Shown: piece by piece, positions 23,901 through 35,536 of the stretch
Layout of the letters: each line of letters starts with the position of its first letter
Numbering within the stretch: the stretch's first letter is position 1
Source of the DNA: Taiwanofungus camphoratus
Lineage: Eukaryota; Basidiomycota; Agaricomycetes; Polyporales; Taiwanofungaceae
Direction: 5' to 3'
Length of the DNA: 64,000 nt
NCBI GenBank assembly: GCA_003999685.1
Contig: CP021223.1
Coordinates: 558,001 to 622,000, forward strand
The notes under the pieces: generated by a model
Told to the model about the DNA's origin: nothing
What the model saw: only the letters and a program-made list of their open reading frames with translations
Databases searched by the model: none
Program-made: the position numbers and the translations under genes

Positions 23901-24814
23901 CCGCGCCCGGCCGCGCCCGCTCCCCGTCCGCACCGGCGTCCTTCCCTGTGAACGTCAGCAGCGGCTGCACGAGGCGCCGCGCGTCCCAGATGGTCACGAC
24001 GCCGTCGCCGAAGCACCCGATGCGGTGCGGCTCGAACGGGTCGGTCGCGATGCCGTGGACCTTGCTCCCGATGTTGAGAGGCGCAGCGAGCGGGGTGCGC
24101 AGATCAAACAGCTTCAGCCACCGGTGCGAGGTCCCGGCGAGGAGGAGTGCGGGCGAGGACGGAAGGAACGCGACTGCGGAGACCACGTCGGCGTGCGCGT
24201 GATGCTGCAGGACGCGCGAGTCTCCGCGAGAGTCTCCGCGCGGGATGTGCTGCTGAGAGGCCGGGCGAGTGTTGTCTACGGAAGCGGAACTCTGAGGGGT
24301 GCCTGCGTCGAGCTCGAGGGCCGGCATGGCGGAGTAGATGTCCCAGACGACGAGACTTGGGTCCTGGCGCACTTTGTCGAGGCCGACGGCGAGGTATTTC
24401 GTATCAGAGGCAGAGAATGCAAGCGCGTTGCATGCACGCGAGTTGCGCGTAGGCACTGGCAGAGAGACCGACGGTCCGCTGGACAAAATGTGATTTCGCG
24501 CATACCTCGTCGCCCCCAACCGCATCAAGTCCACTCGCCCATTCGTGAGCCCCACGGCGATCAGGTCGTCAAACGTTGCGTCTGGAGACCATGCGAAACA
24601 CTGCGGCAGTTACGAGTCAGTTGATACTAGACAGTGAGAAGAGCCACAGACAAGAGACCACCTTCATAAGCGTCAGGTCGAGCTGTGAGGTGACCTGCTT
24701 GATCTCAAAGGACTCTGGTACCCATTCGTAGAGAGTGATTTGGGATCCACCGCCCACTGCAAACTTGTTTTCATGTCGAGGATGCCAAAGTAGACGTTTC
24801 TCAGTCTGTACCAT
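20985..24814 (-). CDS. SEA4: MIOS/Sea4, SEA (GATOR2) complex subunit
   Basis: WD40/zinc-domain subunit of the vacuolar SEA (GATOR2) complex that relays amino-acid status to TORC1. ATG at 24814 begins MVQTEKRLLWHPRHENKF. A beta-propeller follows (FAWSPD, LAVGLDKVR...SLVVWDIYS, VSAVAFLPSSPALLLAGTSHRWLKLFDLR, FGDGVVTIWDARR, VRFWDLQ). The middle is low complexity (Ser/Arg-rich, about 22900-23300) and then alpha-solenoid (ALQLCGWSL, VDRTGDIQTAA). The C-terminus is the diagnostic zinc module: CNYCNK, CPHCGRPLPRCSVC, FCQTCRHGGHASHILEWF and CPVAGCDCRC, with stop at 20985-20987. An apparent frame change near 23560-23620 resolves as a 52-nt intron. GC content is high at 23650-24400, where long antisense frames are shadows. 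Confidence 0.93.
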
Positions 24815-26366
24815 CACTGTTGTGTCTTGCCAGTGTCAGCTACACCAGCCTCGAGGCTGTTTGATAGTGGGAAACCCGTCAAATGCTGAAAAGTATTGTT
24901 CACGGCTCTCTCCTCTGTGGATTGGTCCCGGGGTATATTCCGCTTGAGGATGTCAATATGGAGGTTAGTACATACCCGCCAATCGCCGATCTCTCAAGTT
25001 GTGTAACTTGCAATCGTTGGATGAATTGCCGGTCCGGGCACAATTGTGCAGCAGCGACAGATTAGAGCGAGAATCTCACATACGCAAAGAAACACAAGGA
25101 GAACCGGATCCTTGAATTTTGCGAGCTGTACGGATGACAGTTGGAAAATACTATCAATGCTTCGCAAATGTGCTGTAGACACTGGCAGGATCATACATCA
25201 TTCTACACGCGCACAGACGTCCACTCGGCGTGAGCGTCATGGCTGCGGGGTCAGCTACAATCGCTGGCGCATACGGGCGAGCGTGTCTCATTCAATCATA
25301 GATGCTATGCCTCGCTCTATTCTTTTGGACGTGCTTCAGACATGGCTGAACGTTAACGTGCTCTTCCCTCCATCTGCATTGACAGACTTGTGTTCACATA
25401 CGCTGCATCTCCATAAATGACGACGGCCCTTGTACTAATACATACACACCTCTCATTGTTCTCAGAGGCCGCCGTTCTGCGATTGACCCCTGGCAGAGAT
25501 CTACCGACATGTCCGAGATCATTCTGCCCTTTGACGTCCCCTCGGTGAATCAGCAGCGGGCGCTGTCCAGGCCTCTACTCTCATCACGAAGGCACCGTGT
25601 GCCTGTTCCTGCGCTTGTGCGATACTCGCATCGGAACTGGACCTGGACCATGGTCCATACCTCAGATGGCTGCCCTTGTAAGTGCACGTCGACACGGCTC
25701 GGAACATTCCAGCGTGGAGCAGCAGTGCACACAGCGTGTCCGCCGGCCTCACGCTGCAGCTTACCTCGAGCGACGCTCCGAATCGGATCGGTAGATACTA
25801 TGTATGCGCGACATGTATGCAACGTATCCAGGGTATCCCGTACACATGCAAAAAGTATGCCAGTACGAACCGAAGCAACAGTCAATTGCGCATGCACGAT
25901 GCAGGTAGCTAGGTAAAACAAGTCACAAGGGAAAAAAAGAAAAAAAAAACACAAGAAAAAAAGTAGAAGGCAGACGTGATATCCAGTCCTACACATTATA
26001 GCACGCGTACCCTAGGTGTGAGTGTGAGATGAGATGGTCCTTGCTTTGGGAGCCTCAGAGTCAGAGTGACATCCGAGTTCGGTTTGGTTCGGGTTTCAGA
26101 CCCGCTTTTACTTTTGGCAGACTGTACCACGGAAGCCCTACACCCGACGCAGCCGCCACCCAGCGGCGCTGCGCGAGTCTAGAGCTGCACCGGCACGCGC
26201 ACGCACACCGTTGAGGGCGCCGCGCAGGTCCGAGACAATCCAGAGAGGGGAAGGGAGAGGGCCGAAGGAGGGGTGCGAAGGAGCGGCAATGAAGGACAGA
26301 GTGTGGGGTGTAAGGGTGACGGAGGCGGGCAGAGCATGGAAGGAGGCGGCGGCGGCGGCGGCGCGA
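24815..26366. other. 1.5 kb without a secure gene
   Basis: Upstream of MIOS and downstream of the PC-esterase. Frames at 25046-25420 (+) and 25509-25916 (+) have no recognisable motif. A purine-rich A/G tract lies at 25931-25965. It likely holds the MIOS promoter and the esterase 3' end. Confidence 0.45.
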
Positions 26367-28440
26367 CTACCGCATGCGCCCGGGCAGCTCGCGCGTGACG
26401 AAGTGCCAGATGTAGTGTGACCAGCCCTCGAGCACGCCCGCGCCGGACATGATGTGCAGGCAGTCGCCCGTCGCGTGCTGGGCGCAGACAAGGGGCGTCA
26501 GCGCACGCACGGGGTAAGCAGAGATATTCGGAAAACTCACTGCGTCCGGGCGGAGGAGCGCGGGGCGGTCGATCGGGAGGAAGTGGATGTCCGGGTACGC
26601 CGGGAGGTCGAGCACGTCCTGCACCGCACCACAAAAAAAGTGAAGAGCAGAACAAAAAAGGAAGGCTCGTCAGCGCCGCACACCACGCACCGCGCAACCG
26701 GGCCGCACACGCACCTCGAAGACCGCGTTGAAGTCGCCGATGCTTGCCCAGTTGTACCAGTTAAAGCGGAACGGGCGATACTCCGCCCACGGCGCGCGCT
26801 CCGCATGGCAGTCCTCGTGGCCGGGCAGATACGCGCGCACCACGACCTGCCTCTTCCTCGCGCCGCGGCCCTCCCTCTCCCTCGCCTCGTCCAGGCGCGC
26901 CTGCACCGCGCCCGCCCAGCGGCGCATCGCGTGCCCAAACAGCTCGAGCACGCGCCCGATGCCGTACAGCGGCGGCGCGTCCTCGTCGCGCAGCCCCGCG
27001 AAGAGCGTCGTCGTCCAGTGCCCGCCCGTGCTCGCGACGAGCGTGCCGTACCCGCCCGCGAGGAACGCGTCCACGTACTCCGCGGGGGGCATGCTCCACG
27101 CGCGCTCGTCGCCGAACAGCGCGGCCGCGGGCGGCTCTGCGTGCAGCTCCGCGTGCAGCGCGGCGAGCTCGTCCTGCGCGAGCAGCAGGTCGACGCGGCG
27201 GAAGGACACGAGCGGCGTGCGCGCGGCGTCGAAGTGCGCGGGGGGCCGGAGGTGCGGGAGGAGCGGCGAGGACGGGGAGAGGTACAGGTGCTGCGGCCAC
27301 GCGCGGTCGAAGTACGGGTTCTCGGTGTAGTTCGGCGTCGCGCGCACGTGCGGGTAGAGCAGACAGGAGAGCGAGAAGAAGTGGTTCTCGGTCACGGAGT
27401 CTGTAGCGGGGCGCGTTAGTAACGGGTAGCGGTCGAGAGTGCTACGCGAGGTAGGGCGTGCGACATGCGGAGTGGTACCAAGCACCGGGAGGCATGGGGA
27501 TCGTTGCCGGGACTACAGCGTGCTCTGACTGCCGTCGCTCCATAATGCACGCAGCAGGCAACATCTCATCCTTATGCGCGTCTTAGCGTTCGCTCAGCCT
27601 GCATCGCGCCTGGCGAAACATACCATTGGCGAAACATACCATTGGCGCAACGCTGGGCGCAGCCAGGGCCAGACGCGAACGTCGCAAGGGTGAATGACGA
27701 AGAGTTAGAAATACAAATAAATGACTGGTCGGCCGTGCAGCGAATTCTGTGCAGCACCGCCTACATCAATAGCATCGAAGGCGACTGGCCAGCCAGTCAC
27801 AATCTATCCATTGCGAGTACTCAGCAGTCTAGGGCAAGACTGCCGATATAGTGGAATGACACATTTCTCGTCAATATTCGATATCACGGTGATGTGGTGT
27901 CACTTGGGAGCAATAACCAGAACGCATAACACCCGCAGACAGGCTTGTCTGGTCCTTGAGAAAATAAGTAAATCACGTACCACCGATCAAGAGCCATCCG
28001 CCCTGCTCGACCATGTCCTTGATCATGGCGGCTGGGTCAAGGGGGCGGAGGTCGCGGCACTCGTCTGAGGGGGACCACTGCCAGGAGGTGACGGCGGGCC
28101 AGCGATCCCACTGCTGCTCCGTGTCGGACGCGAGGTGCCAGAAGAACTCGCGGTCGCTGGCGCAGCCCTCGAAGCCGGCAAAGGCGAGGGCGTCGCGGGG
28201 GGTGGACATGTGGTCCGGGGCGGCGGGGCGCGGGGCGGGTGCGGGGGTCCAGTTGCCTGCGGCCCATGCGCGCGGGGGGCAGGAGCTGCGGGGGCGGGGG
28301 GCGAAGACGAGGGCGGCGAGGCGGGTGGGGAGGGAGGAGAAGAGGTAGAGGACGAGGAGGGCGGTGGCGAGGAGGGCGAGGGCGAGGAGGCGGGCGGGGC
28401 GGGGGCCGAGGGCGGCGAGGGCGGCGTGGGCTCTGCTCAT
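26367..28440 (-). CDS. Type II membrane PC-esterase (TBL/PMR5-like, putative sugar O-acetyltransferase)
   Basis: Four exons: 27981-28440, 26715-27400, 26542-26618, 26367-26477; stop TAG at 26367-26369. Residues about 15-37 form a single signal anchor (LLALALLATALLVLYLF) after a short basic N-terminus, as in Golgi type II enzymes. The lumenal domain has the GDSL/SGNH hallmark split across intron 1 (WLLIG/DSVTENHFFSLSC) and, near the end, DCLH followed by a Trp-rich block (GWSHYIWHFVTRE). In TBL-type PC-esterases the GDS Ser and the DxxH pair form the catalytic triad. The role is inferred as polysaccharide O-acetylation or deacetylation. Intron 1 is 580 bp, about ten times the local norm. Very GC-rich, so long antisense frames occur. 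Confidence 0.78.
27612..27643 (+). repeat. 16-bp tandem duplication inside intron 1 of the PC-esterase
   Basis: GGCGAAACATACCATT occurs twice head to tail. It lies in the unusually long intron and could mark an insertion scar. Confidence 0.8.
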
Positions 28441-28713
28441 GGCGGGGAGCGGGGGACGCGTGTGCGGTCAAGGAGCGAGGAGAGAACGGGCATCCGCCGG
28501 GGATGTGGTGGCAGCAGCTGGCAGTCTGAGACAGCGAGTGAGACGGTCATGCTGTTCGGGTAATCTTGCGAGAGGCTTGGCGTTGGAGCGAGGGCCGTTA
28601 CAGGGACTCTGACGTCTGGGGACTCTTCGCGGCCTCAGTCACGTGGCTGTCGATCCCCCTGCCAAGCGCCGTGGCCTGGCTGCGCATCCCGCTCACGCTC
28701 ACGCTCGCCCGCC
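28441..28713. promoter_or_regulatory. Divergent promoter region, PC-esterase / DAD4
   Basis: Only 273 bp separate the two start codons, which face away from each other. Both promoters and both leaders must lie here. GC-rich; I see no TATA box. Confidence 0.6.
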
Positions 28714-29032
28714 ATGGAGAACCCACACGCAGAACGCCAGAACGTCCTCCTCCAGCGCATCATCAAGAACGCAGTGCGTCGACCCCTCTTCCTCCCTCTC
28801 CATCGCCGTCGCTGACCCCGCCTAGGACATGTGCACAGAGACCATCGTCGAGCTGAACCACTGTCTCGAGGTGCGCCACCCACCCTCCCCCAGCGCACCC
28901 GCTCACAGCCCCCTACAGGATCTCATCCGCGCCAACGCCCACGTCAAGACTGCCGCGGACCTCGTCACAAAGTACCGCAAGAATGTGCAGTACAACCTCG
29001 ACGCGACCCGCGGCCCCCCCGCGGCCCAGTAG
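28714..29032 (+). CDS. DAD4: DASH/Dam1 complex subunit Dad4 (72 aa)
   Basis: Small outer-kinetochore protein that helps couple kinetochores to microtubule ends. Exons 28714-28773, 28826-28870 and 28919-29032 give exactly 72 residues, the length of budding-yeast Dad4. The N-terminus MENPHAERQNVLLQRIIKN and the C-terminal NVQYNLDATR match the family's two conserved ends (MENPHE...ILxRII, VQFNLEAT). The middle is heptad-like and probably coiled coil. It is too short and too spliced to appear as one open frame. Confidence 0.95.
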
Positions 29033-31350
29033 ACCTCTTCTGATACCCGGCGCACGCGGTCGTGTCCACGCGTGCGCTTCTGTCGCGGTTCGGGTTCGGG
29101 TTCGGGTCAGCGCCCCTCACGTCGTTTGTGCCCTGTCGCCACGTATTTCTTGTACGCTGTACGCTTCCTTGCTCCTCGCCTCTCTGCGCCTGACAGTGCT
29201 GCCCTCGTCCTCGTCTCCCTCGCCTCTTTCGCTTGAGCGCCAGCGCTCCCTATCTATCCCACTGCACCCATCTCCTGAGAACAACACGCTGCCTATGTCC
29301 CCTGATACGAACACTTCCAAAGCTCCACAGCAACGCAGGCGATTGATACGAACACTCTGCGAGTCCCACCTGCGCGATCTATACTTAGCGTGTGTGCTTG
29401 ATGTGTGCATCCATTCCTCGACTGCGCACGCCCGGGCGCCGGTAGCGCGCGTCTCACGCCTGTTTAGCGCTCAATCCGCTATTCCATTGTTCATACACGA
29501 ACGTCCCCAGTTTGTGGTCTGCTGAGTGCTTGGGTCATCATCACATCCTCCGCTGCAGCTTCCCGTCCAGCTCCCTGCTCTCTTCATGGCAGAGACGCAC
29601 GTCGCACTCCGCACGTCGCACTCCGCACTGGTAAGTGCAAATGAAAATTCAGACGTAAACCGTAGATCTGTGTGCGAAGACACCTCTGGCGCTGTGTCAG
29701 AAATATCTCGTCAGTGGTTAAAGTGAGCACGAACACGGCGTTTTAGTCATGGAACGCGAAGCCTCTCAACGCGGCCCGGGCTTCTTAGCACACGCATCCA
29801 GGTTGCCGCTCGCCATTAGAACTGAGTGATCTGCACCCGCGAGTCTTTGCGACCAGCAGCGCAGTGCAACGGCCCTGTGCAGTGTGGACAACCTCCTGAA
29901 TAACTATCTGGGCACGCCGGGGTCGAGCAGACATTTCGGCCCTTCCCATGCACACGCGTTACGCGTATAAATACGTGCTCGCAACACAGCGTCTGTTCAT
30001 GCCGCGGGCATGTTTCTCTGCGCTACAGTACAGCATAGCGCTTGGAGGCTCGTCTTCCACCATCGCTGGGCGCGGCGGGTCTGGAGCGTCCGTGCTGGGA
30101 CATCCATGGCAAGCCATGCAGCAGAGCGCCGCCCGAAAAGAGTTGGCTGGAGTCCGTCGTCCGCCGTTGGGACGGCCAACCTGTATCCTACTAGACACGC
30201 ACGCAGTCCACACTGGCCATCGGGGGGGCAGGGGCGAGGAGCGAGGAGCCTCCGCGCCAGGCCAGCCGGACATTGACGACGGCAGTCCCGGGCCCTGGCA
30301 GTGGAGAATTCGGGCTTCAGCGCGGCGGGGGCGTGGGGGTTGGGAGCGGCGAGACGTTGGTGCGGAGGCAGAGGCGCGAAGAATAGCGCGGCTGGAAGCG
30401 CGGGACTGGCGGCAGCCGCAGGTCGGGGTGCCTGCGCGCAGGCGACCGGGACAAGGTGAGTGAGTGCGCCGGACGCGGTTCGTGCAGCAGGCTGCTTAAG
30501 CCTGAGATGGCGCGGACGCCAGCGGTGGGTGGGGCGCGCTCGGGCGAAGAGCGCGCGGCGATACTTGCATAGGGCAGTTGCTTGCCTGAAGAGAGCCGAA
30601 TGGAACCGTGGGGTAGATTGCGCATGCCGAGACGACCAGGTGTAGACCGGAGCTGGACCATTTGACTGATAATCGACAGATGCGCGACGGGCAGGGGTCG
30701 GTGGATGGGCTGTTTGTTTCGCGAGGATATAACGAATGCTTTCTGAAGATACCGGTGAACGGAAAGGCAGTCTCTGATATTGACCGTGTGTGTAGCCAAC
30801 GCACCATCACTCACCGTCTGTCCATGCACGAGTGTCCGAGTGCAGTTTCATGTCACATCAAGGGACAAGGCGGTACATTTTACGCCAGCGAGAATGGAAT
30901 TCTACGCGCCGAGGCTCAAGGCACCTGCTCGATCTCTGGAGGTCCCTACAACGTGTGAGGCGTTTCTTGGAGTAGACGTGTTTGACGACGGGACGGATAG
31001 GCCGGTGTGAGAGCAGAGACATCTCCGAGTATGTTGGAGGACTCCTCGAACATACCGCGGTCTCCCACTTTCTGCTCTGTGCCGCGCATGCATCGCACTT
31101 GGAAAGAAGCGAGGAGTTGTGGACGGACAGCTCGATGAGTACGTGAGCACCGTCGGTACCTGGAGGTCGCAGCCATCTGGGCATGAGCCGCGATCGACGC
31201 GTTCGTAGCACGTGCCATATGCACCGATCGGGGCAGCGGCCAATCTCTGTAGAAAAGGATACTATGTATTCACCAGCTTTGTACAATTTTCTGCAAATCG
31301 CGAATGTCTCCGCAACAACATTATATTACGACCTCGGAATTTCAGTAATG
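29033..31350. other. 2.3 kb without a secure gene
   Basis: GC-rich with long but uncharacteristic frames on both strands (29948-30463 +, 30317-30829 -). A short GGGTTC tandem lies near 29091-29107. I see no domain, RNA gene or convincing splice chain. The right end, near 31350-31560, grades into the CpG-poor island. Confidence 0.4.
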
Positions 31351-32345
31351 GATAGAAAAGGGTCTTAGCTACAAGACTGTCTACTAGCATTTGTACAAAA
31401 TGACAAAGAGAATGTGTTGGAACAGTGCCAAGACAACAGTGCACTTTGGAAGTGTATTGCAAAATTTTGTCACAATACATCACAGTATGGCCAATACTTG
31501 GCTTCTTCGGCAGGTCAACAGCCGTTAAGTGTGAGCGCATCGGAATCATCTAGCGTGATTCCCTTTCTGAGCAATGTGGCTGCTGTTTGTCATGCTTGCT
31601 CAATGTTTTGTTTTGAATACAATAAATGGCCAGTTGATTGTTTCATCAAGTAGCAGATTCAAATGAAAAGCATAAAGCCCTGGTTTACTGAAATTTTCAG
31701 AAGGAACAGCAAGCAGAATGGGACTAGATCTGCTCATCTCAGTCACTTACTGGCCATACTGGGACTCATTTTGATGCATTTTCACCTTGCAAGACAGCTA
31801 CAACAAAATTTCTACTACTTGAAGTTGATATTCCATTAGAGTATTACCAGATCCATATGTACAACAAGTTTCTTGAGGTTCTCTGAAGTTTGCAGTGCTC
31901 GGGAGGCCATTGTACAAAGCTGGTGAATGCATGGTAGTCAACCAAGTCACAATCCCAATCACACCATTGAATTGACTTACTACATGTTCAAGAAAGGAAG
32001 TGTAGTCTGACTGCGAGTTTCAGGGCCTGATATTTGCCTATGTTGTGATGGAGAGGCTATGTATGGGCTGACACATCATCAGCCTGAGCTAGTCAAACAA
32101 AGACTCCAGTCTGTCTACATACAATTGAACAGTGTTCTATTGTCTGTCTTCATTAGTGAATTGCAATCATGAATTGTAGTGTTAGTTTAGTCAGTGAGTG
32201 TGCTTGTGAAGTCTCTGACTGCTCACAATCTGATTGTGGGCCTCACTTATGGACTGACCATGAAAGACTGATTCTGAACATTGATCATCCTAGCCATGAA
32301 TGTTGATCAAGTGGATTATGGTGTCTCATTTTCAAAACCTGGAAG

Positions 32346-33720
32346 GTGTGCATCTTCTCAACCTTGTTGATTGTCTCTGATGCCTTATCAGACTTTCTAT
32401 TTGAGCCTCAATCAGGGTGCTATACTTGCCTCTGCTGCCCAGATACTTCACCAGCTCAGATGAAGCACAACACTATTCTTCATGAGCAAACTGGGAAGCA
32501 TATGTGCTCTGTTGAAAGGTTTTTTAAGACATCATGTCAAGCACACATCACTGATTCTATGCTTGCAAGAGAATCATCCAAAGGGATGGTGCCATCATAC
32601 TTATCTGAAAGTAGCACACTGTTTGATGAGATAATATCCACTACATTTGACAGCTTCACTCCAACAACTCCATCCTGGCTTGCTGATCAGCAGCTGTCAT
32701 TGTCAGGGCCATTGATATTTTGGCTGTCTTATAAACAATTGCCATTCTCATTTTTGTTCATAATAGCTAATGCTCCTGGCTTTGATCTACCTGATAATGG
32801 TGGTAGTTGTGTGTACTTTTCAGATGCCTCCAATGGCCTGCCCATTTCTGATTATGCTGAAAATTTTTTAAATGGAAGTTCTCTTATGAACAACCTGCAT
32901 GACATTATAATCCACACAATACATGATTATCTTTGAAACCCCAATAACATTGTAGGTATTGACAGTGATACTGAGAATAATAATGATGACACTGGTAAAT
33001 TCTAGCTGCTATAATATTTTATAGTCTTCTAACTTCTGTCACAGAGGAGGAGGTCCATCAGGCCATTGCTGACAGTCAACAAGACTCTTAGGAGTTGCCA
33101 GCTCATGCCATACACCAGAATGAATGGTATTTAATGAAAAGATTGTGTCATTAGTATCAAAATTCAATGTCTTATAAGATATTGATTTGTAGACCAACTT
33201 GATATCATAGTTATGTATACTTGATGTTGTTGCAAATCTACCATGCTCTGCATTTTCTGATGCTGACCTGGAGGTTGTGGTGTGGCTTCACAGGATCAAT
33301 GAAAGTGCTCATGTTTTATCAATTTGACAGATCAAGGACCTGCAGTCATCACTTTTGAAATTGTGCAAGTTAGACATCAAAAGATATATGAGTGCATTTG
33401 GCCACACATATTTTGTTGTGCAGCCAAGCTCTCTTATTGTTATGATAGTTAACATATTTTCTAGTAATAAATGTATTGCTGACAAATGCAAATGTGAGGA
33501 CTTCTCTAACCCTCTAGTTCAAAGTGCTTTGAAGTTTTATTCAAAAGATGCAGGTTTTTATCTCAAGAAGGCCAATCAGGCCTGTTGATGGCTAAACAAG
33601 GCTGATCTCCATCTTTTTACATCAGTGGTCAGAGTTCAGAATGTTGACTTCTTTATTTTTGAGCCTGTTATGCTTCAGAATGGTATGATGTGTATACTTG
33701 AATTATATATTCAAGAAACC
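32346..33720 (+). pseudogene. Plavaka-like DNA transposase relic, N-terminal part
   Basis: Frame 32346-32936 begins near a C2H2-like motif (CLCCPDTSPAQMKHNTILHE) and contains LPDNGG. Further on, in broken frames, come LPCSAFSDADLEVVVWLHRI, then SLLKLCKLDIKRYMSAFGHT, NPLVQSALKFYSKDAG and VDFFIFEPVMLQNG. This order matches the N-terminal part of basidiomycete Plavaka-type (CACTA-related) transposases as I remember them. Several stops and shifts interrupt it, and the catalytic part is absent. Assignment by recalled motif order, moderate confidence. Confidence 0.55.
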
Positions 33721-33892
33721 AATGAGTAATTGACTAGTAGGTAGGTGAGAATTAAAATGTTTTAAAGTAAAAAAAGCTGTAGTTTTAGCACACTCATTAT
33801 TAAAAAAAAAACCCTAAAACTACTCATTTCAAGTCAAATCAATCATGACATTTTTGAACATGCACTTGTGATATTTGTATGCATCATGTGTC

Positions 33893-34136
33893 ATAATGAG
33901 ACTGCACTGGCACTTACTAAATAGCCTGTAAAACTTAGCAGATGGAAGACCAGGTGACTCAAAGCCATCTAGCTTGAGTAGTGACTCGAAGAGAGTAAGT
34001 GGCATCAGAGCATTGAGCTCAATTTTGAAGGGATCATCATTGACTATAATGTCACTGCCAGTACCAAGAATTGTATTGACATAAAAAGACTTGCTCTGCT
34101 GATGCTTACACTGCCAACTTGCACATACTATAGCAA
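33893..34136 (-). pseudogene. Unidentified relic coding segment, 3' side of the LTR insertion
   Basis: Minus-strand frame reading SKSFYVNTILGTGSDIIV, later MPLTLFESLLKLDGFESPG and AKFYRLFSK. It continues in the same frame into 41885-42108 if the LTR element and one target-site copy are removed. No domain is recognised. It is CpG-depleted like its surroundings. Confidence 0.5.
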
Positions 34137-34141
34137 GAGGA
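34137..34141 (+). repeat. Target-site duplication, left copy
   Basis: GAGGA directly before the left LTR; the same five bases follow the right LTR at 41880-41884. Confidence 0.9.
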
Positions 34142-34641
34142 TGTTACTGTCGGATAGGACCAGAGACGTGTTCGTTTTTTCTTTCCCTTTGTTTGTCACA
34201 CCATGGACGCGCGGCATCCCTTCCACACCTTATTTACCCAGATTGACTGACGGGCCGACCGTCCCCGCTTACGCCATGGTAGTTATGTACTTTCGGGCCG
34301 CTGACTCCTCTCACCTTATGCGGTCTCTGGGGGGCTGCTAGTATACCTGGGGGCTGATGGTGGCAGTATAAAGGGGAGTCCCACTGTTGGAGGTTCCCCT
34401 AGTCGTATTCTCTTCGTTCATCCTTCCTAAAGTGTACTATGCATTAGTACCAATACACGCTAGTCTTCACACATCTCCTTGCACCGCAAGAAGCCCGTGA
34501 AAGACTATCGCGACTACATAGGGCTTGTAGTTGAAGACTACCGAGGATCGTGACTTGTCGTCACCGTCGCTCCTCTTCGACCCTTCGCTGCACACCGCTC
34601 CAAGCTTCTGCAGCATTATCAGGGTGAACCCCCCGGTAACA
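34142..34641 (+). repeat. Left LTR
   Basis: 500 bp, TGTTACTG...GGTAACA. A TATA box (TATAAAGG, 34367-34374) marks the probable U3 promoter. Confidence 0.95.
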
Positions 34642-34705
34642 CTAGAATACGACTCCACAAACCCGAACCCGTCCTGGTTCGAGAGGTCACAAGAAGACAG
34701 TGCCT

Positions 34706-35334
34706 AAAAGACCCGTACCGGTCTCGAAGAAGGCGAGGTCAGCGTACTCATAAGATTAGTACTGATCACCACGGATTATCAACGACCTTTTGATATCGAC
34801 TACGAACAAGAAGAAGAGCTGGATCACGCAGCATTTGACCCTACTCTCCCGACTTTAGAAGAGGTCCTGGATCGAGCTGAGCGCAATCTCAGAGCCATTC
34901 TCCACGCCGATAGTTCCACCAGCTTCCTCCCAGCTGAACAGAGGGAGCTGATCCTTTACACCCGCTCCCGCATCTCCAGAGCCAGCGACGCTTGGCAAGC
35001 TGTATTAGAAAATCACGACAGGCTGGCAAGTAGGGAAGGGAGCCGACCGCTACCTCCCACTCCCTCTGAAGATTTTGACGAAGTCCTTGACCACCGTATC
35101 CTCACTGCTCAGAAGGTGCTCTCAAACCCACGTTTCTCATTTCAGTTGGCCGTTCCCATAATCGTGAACCTATATCAAAGGCTACTGAGCGCCCGAGATT
35201 TCTATCGCCGGTGGCAAGCTGGATCCATCCTCCAAAACGAGACGGAGGTCGACCCTGACGTGCGCCGGGAAGGCTCATCGCTATCAAGCGGAGAACAATC
35301 GGGACGTACACCGACATTACACGAAGACTTCTAA
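34706..35334 (+). CDS. Open frame before gag, no ATG
   Basis: A frame of roughly 200 codons between the left LTR and gag shows no ATG but is protein-like (PTLEEVLDRAERNLRAIL; LYTRSRISRASDAWQAVL; VPIIVNLYQRLLSARDFYRR). It ends at 35332-35334 and overlaps by about 140 bp the upstream open part of the gag frame. It may be the true Gag N-terminus joined by splicing or frameshift, or a separate exon whose ATG lies in the LTR transcript. The left limit is approximate. Confidence 0.45.
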
Positions 35335-35536
35335 CTGGAGGGTCTGCTCAACGCAACCGTGCCCTCACCGCTACGACTCTGCACTCTACAGGGGAAGTGA
35401 TTTCGAACCTTGTACTCCAACCAATCGTGCCCTCATCCAGGCCCGCTGGACAACCTTTGACGAAACCGACCCACCCTCCGACGAAGGCTCCAGCTCAGAA
35501 CTAACCGATCCTGACATTGAACGGACAGAACGACAA

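Noticed and set aside
23566-24624. Long plus-strand frames (up to 317 codons) opposite MIOS
   Set aside because: Arg/Ala-rich shadows of GC-rich WD40 coding sequence; no motifs and no splice logic.
26454-27419. 321-codon plus-strand frame opposite the PC-esterase
   Set aside because: Antisense shadow in very GC-rich DNA; composition is Arg/Val/Glu without any domain.
29948-30829. Overlapping long frames on both strands as genes
   Set aside because: No recognisable domain, no coherent splice sites, and GC-rich DNA favours long chance frames.
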